Shown here: in pieces, positions 1 to 9,625 of the stretch | Numbering within the stretch: the first letter of the stretch is position 1 | How the letters are laid out: every line of letters begins with the position of its first letter | From: Cytobacillus gottheilii | Lineage (GTDB): Bacteria > Bacillota > Bacilli > Bacillales > Cytobacillaceae | Length of the DNA: 64,000 bases | Direction of reading: 5' to 3' | Assembly (NCBI RefSeq): GCF_900166665.1 | Contig: NZ_LT800494.1 | Span: 1,839,262 to 1,903,261 of the forward strand | Made by a program: the position numbers and the translations under genes | Notes under the pieces: generated by a model | The model's database searches: none | What the model was told of the DNA's origin: nothing | What the model saw: the letters and a program-made list of their open reading frames with translations, nothing else

Positions 1-2508
1 ACGAAGTTCTATCCTTAGTCCAGTATTTTTCAGTACTGCATAATTAGGGTCATTTTTATCAATAGAACCACGTAGAATAGTGACAGGCTTTTTCATTACA
101 TAGTTATCTTCAGTTAATTCAAACACTGATTTATTAAGAGATTTATTCTTTGTAAACTCAGTTACGGAGAAGTTTTCGATAGGATAGTATGTGCTCCCGG
201 AAGGAACAGCATCAAGTACCGAATAGTCTTTTATTGTAATCAATGCTTTCATCTTTCGTGCGCTTAAATATCCGCCCTCGCTCATTGTTTGCTGACCGTT
301 TTTTAAAGGTATTGCGTAAGATACTGAATCACCAGTAAGAGCATCAAAGAAGTACCATTTGTTATCGGCTAATTTTTTCAAGAATAGACTTCCTGTGCTT
401 GTTCCTGTGGTATATATTACCTCACAACGGAAACCACTATTTTTAATTGGATCATTTACAGGTAGATTAGATAAATATCCTAATGGTACAGGAATATTGG
501 AGAGATAGGATAAACGCAAATCTTCTGGAACAAGTTTAGAGAGAATGTATTCACCCATCTTCTTCTGACCGTATTCATTCGGATGATCAGCATCTAAAAA
601 GTAACCGTCCGTTTCTTCCCATGATTTCCAAACATTTTCAGCAACATTGATGTAACCATATCCATAAGAATCAGTAAGCTCCTTATATACGATGGGAAGT
701 TTATAAAATTCTGTGCTGTTTCGGATATTCGGCGATGTTAGGTTGATAATGACATCAGGTCTACTAGCTTTAATAATCTCAATACCTGCCTGTATATAGC
801 CTTTTATTGCATCTACCGTATCGTTGTTATCGTTGATACCTAAACAAATGTCAACTATAGTAGTTGCACCAGTTCCAGGTATTCTAGATATTAGATCGAT
901 GGCTTGAGGATAGCCAGGTTGTACCGAAGTATCGCTATTACCCCAGTGTTTTGCTCTCAACCCACTTCTTGCAGAAAGATACGTTGTGGCATTCAATGCC
1001 TGTAAAACAGGGGAGACCATCTCATAAATATAAGAACCGTTACTTGCTCTAGTACTATCTCCGACCATTATATAATTTACATCAGATAACCTATCCTTTG
1101 CAGTTCTCAAAAGGTTGCTTATTTTTGAGTTAGTAAAAGTTGGAGTATTTGTGTCGATATATGTTCCTAATTGAGTTCCAGCCACATTGAATTCTCCGTT
1201 CGGAGTTATGAGTGCTTTACCATTGATTTCAAGCTTGTTTGCTCTTAATGCATAGGCATCAGAAGCACTTAGAATTTTAACTCCTAACCCTTTAATATAG
1301 TCAATTATTTGTGATAATAGTGTATCTTGTTGGGCATCTTGAGCATAAACGTGAAGCATAAATACTAACCATGTTTTCTTACTTACACAAGTATCAACAA
1401 TGGCTTTATAGTAGTCAAAATCGTGAACCTCAGCATCTTCGAAATTTGATCCGAACGGAATTCTCTTTATGCCGTACGTAGTTAATTCTCCGGGAAGATT
1501 TTGCCCTACGTTATCAAAGGCACATTTCGCATATTTTTTCGTGATCGCAAATCCCGGATCAGATTGTCCTTTAGGGTATACAAATATATCGTGAGTATAT
1601 CCGTTGTTGTATAAATCCTCTCGCCCTTTCTTGATTTGTCTTTCCCATTCTTCAGCCCCTACTTCAAGATAAGCAGCGTGACCAGAGTTGTGATTTATAA
1701 TTTCATGACCGTTATCGTGCATCTCTTTGATTTGTGTTGCTGTCATGTAATTATTCATTCCCACGTAATCGCTACAAATTGCAGCAACAAGAGGAGCTCC
1801 TTTTTCTTGGAATATCGGAAATAGTCTGGAATATACTTCACTTCTACCATCATCATCGATAAAAGTTACAATTGGTTCTTCAGCATTACCACTATAAAAG
1901 TTAATGCTATCTACATTAGGCAGTCCTTTGTTACTGTAACTATCACTTTTAATTACTTTCTGCGAAGTTTGTGTCAATTGCGTGGTAAACTCAGTGTTCT
2001 TTTCATTTAAAATTCCAATTTCATTTTGAATTTCTGGTAAACGTGATACTTCATGTGAAACTTCAGTTAGTCTTGAATCAAATTGAACCGCATCAACTTG
2101 AGATAAGCGTTCAGTTTCAGATGAAACATTATCAACTAAATCCTGAAGCGATGTTTCAACGTCTTGACCACCTTCCAGCCAAACACGCTCGGAAGGGAAG
2201 GAGACATAACCTGTGCCATAGTATTCATTATCAATTAGTTGTCCTTCTCTGCTTGAATGAAAATAGACAATGCCTGTAGAATAATCGACTCTGAATTGGT
2301 TTTCTTCTATAGTGGTAAGTTCGGTTTCTTCAAGAGGGTTTCCTTCATAGAATACTTTCAAAGCATCTTTAAAACTTGGAATCTCCCTAAGTGTTATCTT
2401 GTTATTTCTAACTTTAAATGATTCCTTCCTAAGTAGAAAAGGGTCATCCTCAGTTCCTTTTCTCTTATATATGTAAGCAGGGTCTACATTCGGAAAATAA
2501 AAAGCCAT
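1..2508 (-). CDS. Tail-fibre protein with polysaccharide deacetylase and SGNH esterase domains (3' end outside window)
   Basis: I read this open frame directly; it starts at ATG 2508 after an AAGGATG ribosome site and runs off the left edge. Residues 1-125 resemble the N-terminus of the next gene upstream, so they are probably the shared baseplate-attachment domain. Near residues 205-370 lies a NodB-type deacetylase domain: TFIDDDGR supplies the metal Asp residues and HNSGH the HxxxH motif. From about residue 480 an SGNH/GDSL hydrolase follows, with GDS (block I), GIND (GxND, block III) and DADHPN (DxxH, block V). The virion protein therefore probably strips N-acetyl and O-acyl groups from host surface glycans during adsorption. 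It is the last visible gene of the tail operon. The domain calls are solid; the substrate is inferred. Confidence 0.85.
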   Translation of the reverse strand, partial: MAFYFPNVDPAYIYKRKGTEDDPFLLRKESFKVRNNKITLREIPSFKDALKVFYEGNPLEETELTTIEENQFRVDYSTGIVYFHSSREGQLIDNEYYGTGYVSFPSERVWLEGGQDVETSLQDLVDNVSSETERLSQVDAVQFDSRLTEVSHEVSRLPEIQNEIGILNEKNTEFTTQLTQTSQKVIKSDSYSNKGLPNVDSINFYSGNAEEPIVTFIDDDGRSEVYSRLFPIFQEKGAPLVAAICSDYVGMNNYMTATQIKEMHDNGHEIINHNSGHAAYLEVGAEEWERQIKKGREDLYNNGYTHDIFVYPKGQSDPGFAITKKYAKCAFDNVGQNLPGELTTYGIKRIPFGSNFEDAEVHDFDYYKAIVDTCVSKKTWLVFMLHVYAQDAQQDTLLSQIIDYIKGLGVKILSASDAYALRANKLEINGKALITPNGEFNVAGTQLGTYIDTNTPTFTNSKISNLLRTAKDRLSDVNYIMVGDSTRASNGSYIYEMVSPVLQALNATTYLSARSGLRAKHWGNSDTSVQPGYPQAIDLISRIPGTGATTIVDICLGINDNNDTVDAIKGYIQAGIEIIKASRPDVIINLTSPNIRNSTEFYKLPIVYKELTDSYGYGYINVAENVWKSWEETDGYFLDADHPNEYGQKKMGEYILSKLVPEDLRLSYLSNIPVPLGYLSNLPVNDPIKNSGFRCEVIYTTGTSTGSLFLKKLADNKWYFFDALTGDSVSYAIPLKNGQQTMSEGGYLSARKMKALITIKDYSVLDAVPSGSTYYPIENFSVTEFTKNKSLNKSVFELTEDNYVMKKPVTILRGSIDKNDPNYAVLKNTGLRIELR

Positions 2509-2539
2509 ATATTCACATCCTTTTTAGTCAATAAATTTA

Positions 2540-4030
2540 TTAACCATCTTGCCAAATTTTCACTACTCTGAGGTAAGCAGCTCCTTCAATTCCCGATTTA
2601 GACATTTGTAAATAAAACTGATGTTCAGCCATCGTAGGAGTTCCTAGGTCTATAGTTATTTTTAATTCTTCACCATAGAAGGGAGTAGAGTTACTAAAAG
2701 TAGTTTCATAGTAGTTAGAAGTCTCTGAACCTCGTCTAAGTCTTAGTTTTCCAATTACACCACTGTCGCTGACTTTATGTGCTAAATTGAGTTTTAAATA
2801 TCTTCCAGTATGTCTAAAGCTATAAAAGTTAGCAGATGCCCAAGTTTCAGAAGTTGTTTTACAATAAATTCCGTCTAGTTCAATGGGTGCTTCCATGAAT
2901 GGAGGGTAGGCTGGTTGAACGTTATATTCAAAACTTGCAATACCATTATCAATTAACTTTGCTCCGTCAGGTCGTTCAATCGTAAAAGCTCCACCTTTAG
3001 CATAGAATCCATCCTGATTCATTCTTGCAAATTTACTAGGATCGCTTGTGTAAGCTGTAATTCCGTTTTCATCCATCTTTACGCTTGTAGGTAGCGAACC
3101 TTCTAAATTTAAATTTGCAGCACTTATGGCTTCTGAAACTTTTGCATAAGTTTCATCATCTAAGTCATTGATTGTAATTTGACCAGTTAAATCAATTCTT
3201 TTACCAGATATCATAACGCCTTCTGGAGTCAGTTCGATTAAGGCAATTAACTTTTCACCATTGAAGTCTTCTGAGTCTACTTTTAAAGTCAGCCTACCTT
3301 CAACTGACTCGATATTTTCTTCAAATCCACTGATGCGACTATCGAAATCGTTAATACGATCCTTGAGGGAAGGGTAGGTAGTACCTTTACCATCGTCCAT
3401 AGCGTCTTCAACTTCTTTTTGATTTGCATCTATGCGCCCTTTAAGGGAAGGATACTCTCTACCATTTAAATCAACTTGAGCGTTTTCCACATTCTCTTGA
3501 TTGCTATCTAATCTATCCTTAGCAGTATTGAACACTTTACCATTTCTATCTATCCGTTGATCTACAACTTCAGAAGGTTGGGGAACAGAGCGAATAAGCT
3601 CATCGACTCTTGATTTCTGCTCTTCAGATAACCTGTCAACATCCTTGAGTTTATCTGATAGACTTGGAAATTTATTATCTTTAGTTAAGTAAATTCTTGA
3701 GTCAGGGAAGTAGTGAGCACCAGTTCCAGTGTAATTGTATGTTAATTGTTTCTTATCATGGATAGCATTAAAGTAAACTAAACCTTCAACATAGTTGACT
3801 ATATATCCATTCTCAGGTATTTCTTCAACATTGCCGTCTAGAATCTCAAACCAATCAATTCCTTCACCAGTAACTTCAACCTCGTCAAAACGTTCAGGAA
3901 CTTCTCTTAGTTGAGCTTTGGCTCCAACAATCATAGGACTTTCGGTTATTCTTTTTCTAGGGTCTTCTGGTGTTCCTTTACGGACTTTGAATACTACTGG
4001 GTCATTGTAAATATTTTGAGGAGAATCCAC
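2540..4030 (-). CDS. Tail-fibre / baseplate minor structural protein
   Basis: The 496-aa protein begins with a domain similar to the start of the neighbouring deacetylase gene; both have a KxKGTxxDP segment, a LREIP/LREVP segment, a GLVYF/GIVYF segment and a YTGTG/YYGTG segment. A region of degenerate repeats ending in SLKDRID or SLKGRID follows (about residues 130-235). A segment typical of minor tail proteins comes next (LTPEGVMISGKRIDLTG), then a beta-rich C-terminal domain. No enzymatic motif is visible. It probably carries a receptor-binding domain on the same baseplate platform as its neighbour. The exact role is inferred from position and domain sharing. Confidence 0.75.
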   Translation of the reverse strand: MDSPQNIYNDPVVFKVRKGTPEDPRKRITESPMIVGAKAQLREVPERFDEVEVTGEGIDWFEILDGNVEEIPENGYIVNYVEGLVYFNAIHDKKQLTYNYTGTGAHYFPDSRIYLTKDNKFPSLSDKLKDVDRLSEEQKSRVDELIRSVPQPSEVVDQRIDRNGKVFNTAKDRLDSNQENVENAQVDLNGREYPSLKGRIDANQKEVEDAMDDGKGTTYPSLKDRINDFDSRISGFEENIESVEGRLTLKVDSEDFNGEKLIALIELTPEGVMISGKRIDLTGQITINDLDDETYAKVSEAISAANLNLEGSLPTSVKMDENGITAYTSDPSKFARMNQDGFYAKGGAFTIERPDGAKLIDNGIASFEYNVQPAYPPFMEAPIELDGIYCKTTSETWASANFYSFRHTGRYLKLNLAHKVSDSGVIGKLRLRRGSETSNYYETTFSNSTPFYGEELKITIDLGTPTMAEHQFYLQMSKSGIEGAAYLRVVKIWQDG

Positions 4031-4073
4031 TTTTACGCCTCCTTATAATTAATTTTGAACAAAAATATAAGCC

Positions 4074-4211
4074 TTACTCGGCTTCCTGTTGAGGTGTTGC
4101 TAGAATTTGTTGAGCTTCTTTTGGAGTAATTAAGCCTTTATTTCCGTAGTTAGTTACTTGCTGTTCGCTTACTTTTCTAAAAACCCACATATTTAAAATA
4201 AACTGATACAT
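4074..4211 (-). CDS. XkdX-like small tail-region protein
   Basis: This 45-aa gene starts at ATG 4211, four bases before the stop of the preceding gene, behind a GGGAGGCG ribosome site. The product has an aromatic N-terminus containing NMWVFRKVSEQQV and a GLITPKEAQQIL segment. That is the pattern of the XkdX family, short proteins usually found between tail-fibre and holin genes of Firmicutes siphophages. Their function is unknown. The position here, between minor structural genes, agrees with the family. Confidence 0.7.
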   Translation of the reverse strand: MYQFILNMWVFRKVSEQQVTNYGNKGLITPKEAQQILATPQQEAE

Positions 4212-4214
4212 TTA

Positions 4215-4553
4215 TCATTCGCCTCCCATTGTTGTGAAAATATCTAATAAATCTACAATCGCCAATTCAGTTGCTCCTAATCTCTCTTTTAATTCTTCAT
4301 TTTCTTTCTTTAATACTTCATTCTCATTAACATACAGACAATTGTTTGTTTGATCTAACAGTTTCATATCATCAGTAACCGTTTCTCCAATTTCTACATT
4401 GTCATCTAAAAGTAAAAAGGGAAGGTTAACCCCTCCCATAAATCCTGCTTCCCACGATATGTCTTTCTCTTTAACAGTAGGGGAGACAACCCCCTCAATT
4501 ACATTTGTAACTTTACTTTCATTGTTATATAGGACTAATTTCAAAATTTTCAC
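4215..4553 (-). CDS. Small phage protein with C-terminal coiled coil
   Basis: About 110 aa. An N-terminal beta-rich half is followed by a short heptad-like helix (residues 78-95, NENEVLKKENEELKERLG) and a hydrophobic tail. The first possible start is GTG 4553, but TTG 4544 is better spaced from the AGGTAGGTG ribosome site. The gene abuts the tail-hub gene upstream and XkdX downstream and belongs to the tail operon. Comparable small proteins occur next to XkdX in many Gram-positive siphophages. No function can be assigned. Confidence 0.6.
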   Translation of the reverse strand: MKILKLVLYNNESKVTNVIEGVVSPTVKEKDISWEAGFMGGVNLPFLLLDDNVEIGETVTDDMKLLDQTNNCLYVNENEVLKKENEELKERLGATELAIVDLLDIFTTMGGE

Positions 4554-7500
4554 CTACCTAAAAGTAGCTTCAACCCAACACGATGTTTCCATGATGGAGT
4601 AAAATTGGCTGTCAGTAGAGTTAGCCCATAATCCAATTCCCTTAGCAGAGCCATCTGAGAATGCTGTTAGGAAAGATTGAGGGAGAGTAACCCATGCGCC
4701 TTCACCCCAACCTAATTCGATTCTTGCACTAGCAGAGGACATAGTTGGCTGTCCACTTGGTCTTGATGTGTAGTTATGATAGCGTACATAAATTGGAGTC
4801 TTAGAACTTCTACCACCTGAACTTCGCCTTTGAACCCAAACTCTCATGCTGTTAATTGTCTTACCTTGCAAAGCACTACTTAAGTTTGTACCAAAGTCAA
4901 AATAACCAGTTCGTTGTCCGTAACCATAGTTTCCAGTTTTTACTTGATTTAATTCCCAACCGTACATAGTTCCCCAGTTATGACCATTGCTGACACTCCA
5001 TTGTCTCGTTTGAGTAGGAGGGGGGACTGTACCTTTAACTCCATTATCTACAGTTGCTCCATTGAGCGAGATTGTCCCACCAGAGTCCGTATAGGTGTCA
5101 GTCATTTGTCCTCCGGGATATGTTTGATAGATTATTACCCATGAGCCAAACTGAGCAACTACTCCTCTGCCATTGGCAAAACCCTTACAACCTTGTGCAA
5201 AACAATCTGAACGATATTGAGCAGCTATTACAAATTCACAGTCATAAGCTTCGCAATTGACCAAGTATAAATTTGTACCTTGTCTAGCAGCGAACCCTGC
5301 AATAGCTCGATTCTGACCATAAACCCAAACATTTTGGCAATATACATATGTACATGCAATTGCAGTAACACCGTTACCTTGATTATCAGCAGTGTAGTTA
5401 ATCGTAAAGTCTCTTATGTACACTCTGTTTGTACAACTCACAGCCATAATTCGTCCGTTAATATAATTCCACCAATTCTGACCATCAATGATGATTTCAC
5501 CAGAGCCAGTGATGCCGTTTAAATTCAAGTCACCGTAATAGTTTTGCCTAGTTCCAACAACTGGAGCTTTGCAGTATATAGTGACGACTCCGTTATTTAC
5601 AGGAGGTATTAAATCTATAGCAGCTTGAATTGTTTGTTTAGGTGTACTTGCTGACAGACCATTATTACTGTCATTCCCATTAGGGTCAACGTATATATTC
5701 ATATTGGATCTATTTATATTAGGAACAGTAGGGCTAAAGAAATCTCCACCTACTCTAAGGTTGTCAAATCCATGTTGCTGTCCATCAAGAATCATAATAG
5801 GGTCACCATTAGGATTTAAAACTTCCATTTTCCCATACTGGTCATCTATTCCACCTAGTCTTAATGTTCCTCCTTGAAGCCTATCGAACAACATTTGCCC
5901 AACTGTAATTAAATCTGCAGTGATTCCTTGAGCAGTAATAGCAGTACGATAAACACCGTCTTTACCAGTTGTACTTACACCTATACCGTAAGGAGTTAAC
6001 TTCAATACAAAGTTAGAATTCTGTGGATCAACAAAGTAAATGTTTCCTTCAACATCTGATTCAACTGTTCCATCGGCATTGCTAAGGATATTATTTGCAA
6101 GGTTTATAGCACCTTCTAGCGAACTTGAAGGGACTTTTACATCTCCATCGGCAATAGCATTTTTAGCATTTTCCTCTGCTTCCGTAGCTTTCCATTCTGT
6201 GATATCATCAATTGCTTGTTCTAAGACAATGGATAGTTCTTTAAACTTTACTCGATACGATTCAAAGGCAGTGTCAACTTGTGCTTTTTCTTCGAGTGTT
6301 GTTTTCCCATCTGAAATTGCAATATTGATAGTATCAATTAAGTTTGTGTGAGCATCATCAAATAACAATTTATTTTCAATCAGTAACTCTTTAATGCTAG
6401 TTGTACGCAAATATTGATTAGATACCGTTGAGTCATATTTAGTATCTATATCTGCTTTTTCTGTCTGAAGGGAATTGATATAACTCGCAATTACTTTAGC
6501 TTCAGATTCTTCAATAATTCCATCTTTAAATGATGAATCTACGTATTCACCCAAACCATCTAACTGCTCGCTTACATCTTCAATATCTGCAATGAGTTCC
6601 GTTTTAGCATTGTCGGTATATTGTTTTGATATCTCAATGGAACGGTCATTCTTCCAGAAGTCTCCACTGTAAATATTTGATTTTCCAGTAATTGAATTAA
6701 TCCAAATATCATTCTCATTAGGATTGTCATGAGGCTTTTCACCAACAGACATTTTTACACCATTTATTGTGCCCTTGAAATCCACATTAGTATTTGGCAA
6801 ATATGGGTTATCACTTGATAGGGAAGAGGTAGCAATGTCCGATAATAAAATGCCGTCAGAGTTAATATCTTCATCTACGCTGCGATAAGCTTGAATTCCT
6901 AAAGTATAATATCGGTTAGAAGGGATGCTTTGGAATGTATATTGTCTTACTTCATTAAACACTCCAACTTTAGTTTCGTTAGTCATCTGCGAACCGAAAA
7001 CATACTTTTCTCCAGTTGTGTCAGAGAATAGATAAAGAACAAAACCGTCAATGTTATCCTTATTTTTATTTGTCTCGGAGTAGTTAGGATAATCCCACTT
7101 GAGGCTTAAATTGATTGAGCCATTATCGTTTTCAACGTGAGAAATGTCCTTAACAATCGGGATAGTAGGAGTTTCTGAGATACGGTCATTTCTTAAATTG
7201 AAATTAGTGGTGATTTTATTCCAGTCAGTCTTCCTGTGGTTGTAGTCAGTATTGATTTTGTCTACAGTATAAAATGCTCGTTTTATTTGGTCTTTAACAC
7301 TTAAGAGATTTCTAGTATTCGTGATACTTACATCTATGTTTGCACCATCAAAATCAAACACTAATTGCTCAACAGTTGATTCAATCCATATTCTTAACCT
7401 GTCGTGCTTTACCTTAATAATGTCGCCAATATTCAATTGATTCCAATTGTGCTGTTCTGATACAACTTGGAAAAAGTCAACAATACCCATTTTGACATTT

Positions 7501-8795
7501 ATCGGAGGACTATTCACTATTTGCAAATGTTCCATACCTGCTTCATATAGGTCATTAGGGTCGATTTGGTTGTCGTCAGACCATTCTTCAACTTGGATGT
7601 ATCCTGTTAATTCCTCTAAAAGCTCATCGCTTAAATGAGATTCCATCTTTAAATCAGTTTTTAAATTATTTATGTTATCATCTATAGATTGAATATCGCT
7701 TTCAATGTCGCTAACTGATGACTTTTGATTACTTATTTCGATTTCTTTTGCATCTCGTTGAGAGTTCAGTTCTGCTAAAGACTGTCCATTTTGACGAGCA
7801 ATCTCAATATTATCTAAAATGATTTTTAGCTCATTATTTAACCTAGAGAGGGTGATATTAGCTTCAAATAATTCTTGCTGCTTTTCTGATTTATCTTTGA
7901 GTAATTCAGCAAATTCTCCTTTTCGGGAGGATACGTAAGCGTTATATTTAACAAGAGCTAGAGACAATTCATCACTCATAAAATCACTTGATTTTATAAT
8001 TTCACCTTGCTCATTGACCTCGAAAGGGTAGAGGAAATATGAGAAGTCGTCTATGTATGACTGACCTGTAGGATTGACACTAGTAATAGTTAAGTTATCG
8101 TCTCCAGTTACAAATAATCTTGTAACTATTTGATCAGAATCAATTTCTTCTTCAATAGTGTCTAGATATTGTCCGTATGATGCCCAGAAGCCCTTATATT
8201 TTGAAACATCTTCTCTTTTATAAATATTAACCAGTTTATTCTCAGTATCAAAAAATACTACTCCACCAAATGTTTCAGCAATCTTATAAAGAAAATCAAG
8301 CTTTGTTACACTTGATTCGCTAAAACTTCTCATTTTAAAGTTAAATGATGGATCTATAAAGCCAACTTTCCAACCTGTTCCTTTTAAGCAGTCATTCGTC
8401 ACTTGTAAGCAATTGTAGGAGGTAGCCTCATAGCCAATCATTTTTTGAAAACGCAATTGATATCCTAATGAATAGCACTGTACAGTAAACATATTTTCAT
8501 CATTTGCTACTTTGTTGATCTTTGAAATGAAAAACCATTCTGTGATATTTCCAAACTTCATTTTTGTGAAATATTTTTCTTTAATTTCATCAATTATGGG
8601 ATTAGGAACAAGCTTTCCACGTACATTAACCTGATAAGGGACAGAGAAGGATAGTTCATTTATTTTTCCAAAATTAAGTGTTAGCTTGCGATTACTAATA
8701 TGCTTTAGTTTGCTTATAACGGTACGATTTTTATTCGGTTTTGCGAGTGATAAATCTATTTTTCTAGGTTTTTTGTTCTTGTCGAAATAACCCAA
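4554..8795 (-). CDS. Tail hub/Tal-type protein with fibronectin-like and beta-helix domains
   Basis: This is a 1413-aa minor structural protein. Residues 1-500 look like a prophage endopeptidase-tail (Tal/gp27-like hub) domain interrupted by a coiled coil (about 290-400). A fibronectin-III-like segment follows (about 580-690), then helical linkers. A minor-tail motif comes next (ITAQGITADLITVGQMLFDRL, about 985-1005). After residue 1070 IYVDPNGNDSNNG and TPKQTIQAAID mark a right-handed beta-helix (pectate-lyase-like fold), followed by a glycine/serine-rich beta domain. It probably closes the tail tip and binds or degrades surface polysaccharide. It lies just after the distal tail protein, the usual place for Tal. 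No clear catalytic residues for a glycan lyase are visible. Confidence 0.8.
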   Translation of the reverse strand: MGYFDKNKKPRKIDLSLAKPNKNRTVISKLKHISNRKLTLNFGKINELSFSVPYQVNVRGKLVPNPIIDEIKEKYFTKMKFGNITEWFFISKINKVANDENMFTVQCYSLGYQLRFQKMIGYEATSYNCLQVTNDCLKGTGWKVGFIDPSFNFKMRSFSESSVTKLDFLYKIAETFGGVVFFDTENKLVNIYKREDVSKYKGFWASYGQYLDTIEEEIDSDQIVTRLFVTGDDNLTITSVNPTGQSYIDDFSYFLYPFEVNEQGEIIKSSDFMSDELSLALVKYNAYVSSRKGEFAELLKDKSEKQQELFEANITLSRLNNELKIILDNIEIARQNGQSLAELNSQRDAKEIEISNQKSSVSDIESDIQSIDDNINNLKTDLKMESHLSDELLEELTGYIQVEEWSDDNQIDPNDLYEAGMEHLQIVNSPPINVKMGIVDFFQVVSEQHNWNQLNIGDIIKVKHDRLRIWIESTVEQLVFDFDGANIDVSITNTRNLLSVKDQIKRAFYTVDKINTDYNHRKTDWNKITTNFNLRNDRISETPTIPIVKDISHVENDNGSINLSLKWDYPNYSETNKNKDNIDGFVLYLFSDTTGEKYVFGSQMTNETKVGVFNEVRQYTFQSIPSNRYYTLGIQAYRSVDEDINSDGILLSDIATSSLSSDNPYLPNTNVDFKGTINGVKMSVGEKPHDNPNENDIWINSITGKSNIYSGDFWKNDRSIEISKQYTDNAKTELIADIEDVSEQLDGLGEYVDSSFKDGIIEESEAKVIASYINSLQTEKADIDTKYDSTVSNQYLRTTSIKELLIENKLLFDDAHTNLIDTINIAISDGKTTLEEKAQVDTAFESYRVKFKELSIVLEQAIDDITEWKATEAEENAKNAIADGDVKVPSSSLEGAINLANNILSNADGTVESDVEGNIYFVDPQNSNFVLKLTPYGIGVSTTGKDGVYRTAITAQGITADLITVGQMLFDRLQGGTLRLGGIDDQYGKMEVLNPNGDPIMILDGQQHGFDNLRVGGDFFSPTVPNINRSNMNIYVDPNGNDSNNGLSASTPKQTIQAAIDLIPPVNNGVVTIYCKAPVVGTRQNYYGDLNLNGITGSGEIIIDGQNWWNYINGRIMAVSCTNRVYIRDFTINYTADNQGNGVTAIACTYVYCQNVWVYGQNRAIAGFAARQGTNLYLVNCEAYDCEFVIAAQYRSDCFAQGCKGFANGRGVVAQFGSWVIIYQTYPGGQMTDTYTDSGGTISLNGATVDNGVKGTVPPPTQTRQWSVSNGHNWGTMYGWELNQVKTGNYGYGQRTGYFDFGTNLSSALQGKTINSMRVWVQRRSSGGRSSKTPIYVRYHNYTSRPSGQPTMSSASARIELGWGEGAWVTLPQSFLTAFSDGSAKGIGLWANSTDSQFYSIMETSCWVEATFR

Positions 8796-8807
8796 GCTAA
8801 CACCTCC

Positions 8808-9566
8808 TTATGTAAATATGAATCTGTATCCAAACTTTATATTTGCATTCCCTTTGACAAGAAGTCTATTTCTACCATATGGAAGCTCTAATACTTCATC
8901 ATTAAAATCATCGTGTCTGAATACGTCTGGTATGTTGGTTTCAATCCGTTCATTAATGCAGTCCATATATAGATTTTCATTGTCTTTAAGATTAGTAAAT
9001 TTAGTAGAACGTCCGCCATTTGAATAATTTATAATTTCAATATCACCGTCACCAATTTTATTTATCCAAATTTCAGGAAAGAGGGAATAGTGACCAAGAT
9101 TTTTAATTTCAACTTTTTTACTTCCCCTTACTTCATATAGAGGAGTTACTTTATCACGACTGTATGAACGGGGTGAGTCGCATTTCATGTTTAGAGTTAA
9201 GTATCCTTGCTTTAGTCCGTTATGTATTAATTGAATACTGTCAATTGGCATAGCATAAAAAACCCTGTCAATATTTTCACTGAATGATAATGGTTCGTAA
9301 TAGCCTACATTTAACCATCTGATCACTTCGTCAATTTGATTATCGTTCCATGTTTCTAGGAATGAAAAGTGTAATTGAAAAGGGACTGCTTCTTCAGTTG
9401 TGTCAATAAAATAGGGGATAGGATTGCCACGTACAATTCTTTCGTTTACAGACTTAGCTGCAGTTATTGATTCATCAAATAAACCACCTGTAATACTGAC
9501 ATTGTATATGCCAAAATCTGTTGATTTTCTATTTGCAAAAGAGAAATATAGACTTTCTTTAATCAA
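8808..9566 (-). CDS. Distal tail protein (Dit-like)
   Basis: The 252-aa protein starts at TTG 9566 behind AGGAGGTG. Its N-terminus (FSFANRKSTDFGIYNVSITGG) and central segment (MPIDSIQLIHNG, GYLTLNMKC) follow the Sipho_tail/Dit family pattern. In that family a hexameric ring joins the tail tube to the baseplate hub. Gene order (tape measure, Dit, Tal) is canonical. A hairpin terminator lies between the tape-measure stop and this gene's partner region. The family call rests on motif style, length and order. Confidence 0.8.
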   Translation of the reverse strand: MIKESLYFSFANRKSTDFGIYNVSITGGLFDESITAAKSVNERIVRGNPIPYFIDTTEEAVPFQLHFSFLETWNDNQIDEVIRWLNVGYYEPLSFSENIDRVFYAMPIDSIQLIHNGLKQGYLTLNMKCDSPRSYSRDKVTPLYEVRGSKKVEIKNLGHYSLFPEIWINKIGDGDIEIINYSNGGRSTKFTNLKDNENLYMDCINERIETNIPDVFRHDDFNDEVLELPYGRNRLLVKGNANIKFGYRFIFT

Positions 9567-9593
9567 CTAAATTCACCTCCTAACAAAATAAAA

Positions 9594-9616
9594 GAGCCGA
9601 TGGTTTACACCGACTC
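9594..9616 (-). terminator. Stem-loop terminator between Dit and tape-measure genes
   Basis: On the minus strand GAGTCGGTG pairs with CATCGGCTC around a TAAA loop (one T-G pair) and is followed by TTTTATTTTG. It lies just upstream of the Dit ribosome site and downstream of the tape-measure stop, so it probably limits read-through between the two genes. Confidence 0.65.
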
Positions 9617-9625
9617 CTTGTATAA

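Noticed and set aside
6040-6351. Plus-strand frame inside the tail-hub gene
   Set aside because: Shadow of the coding frame; no start signal.
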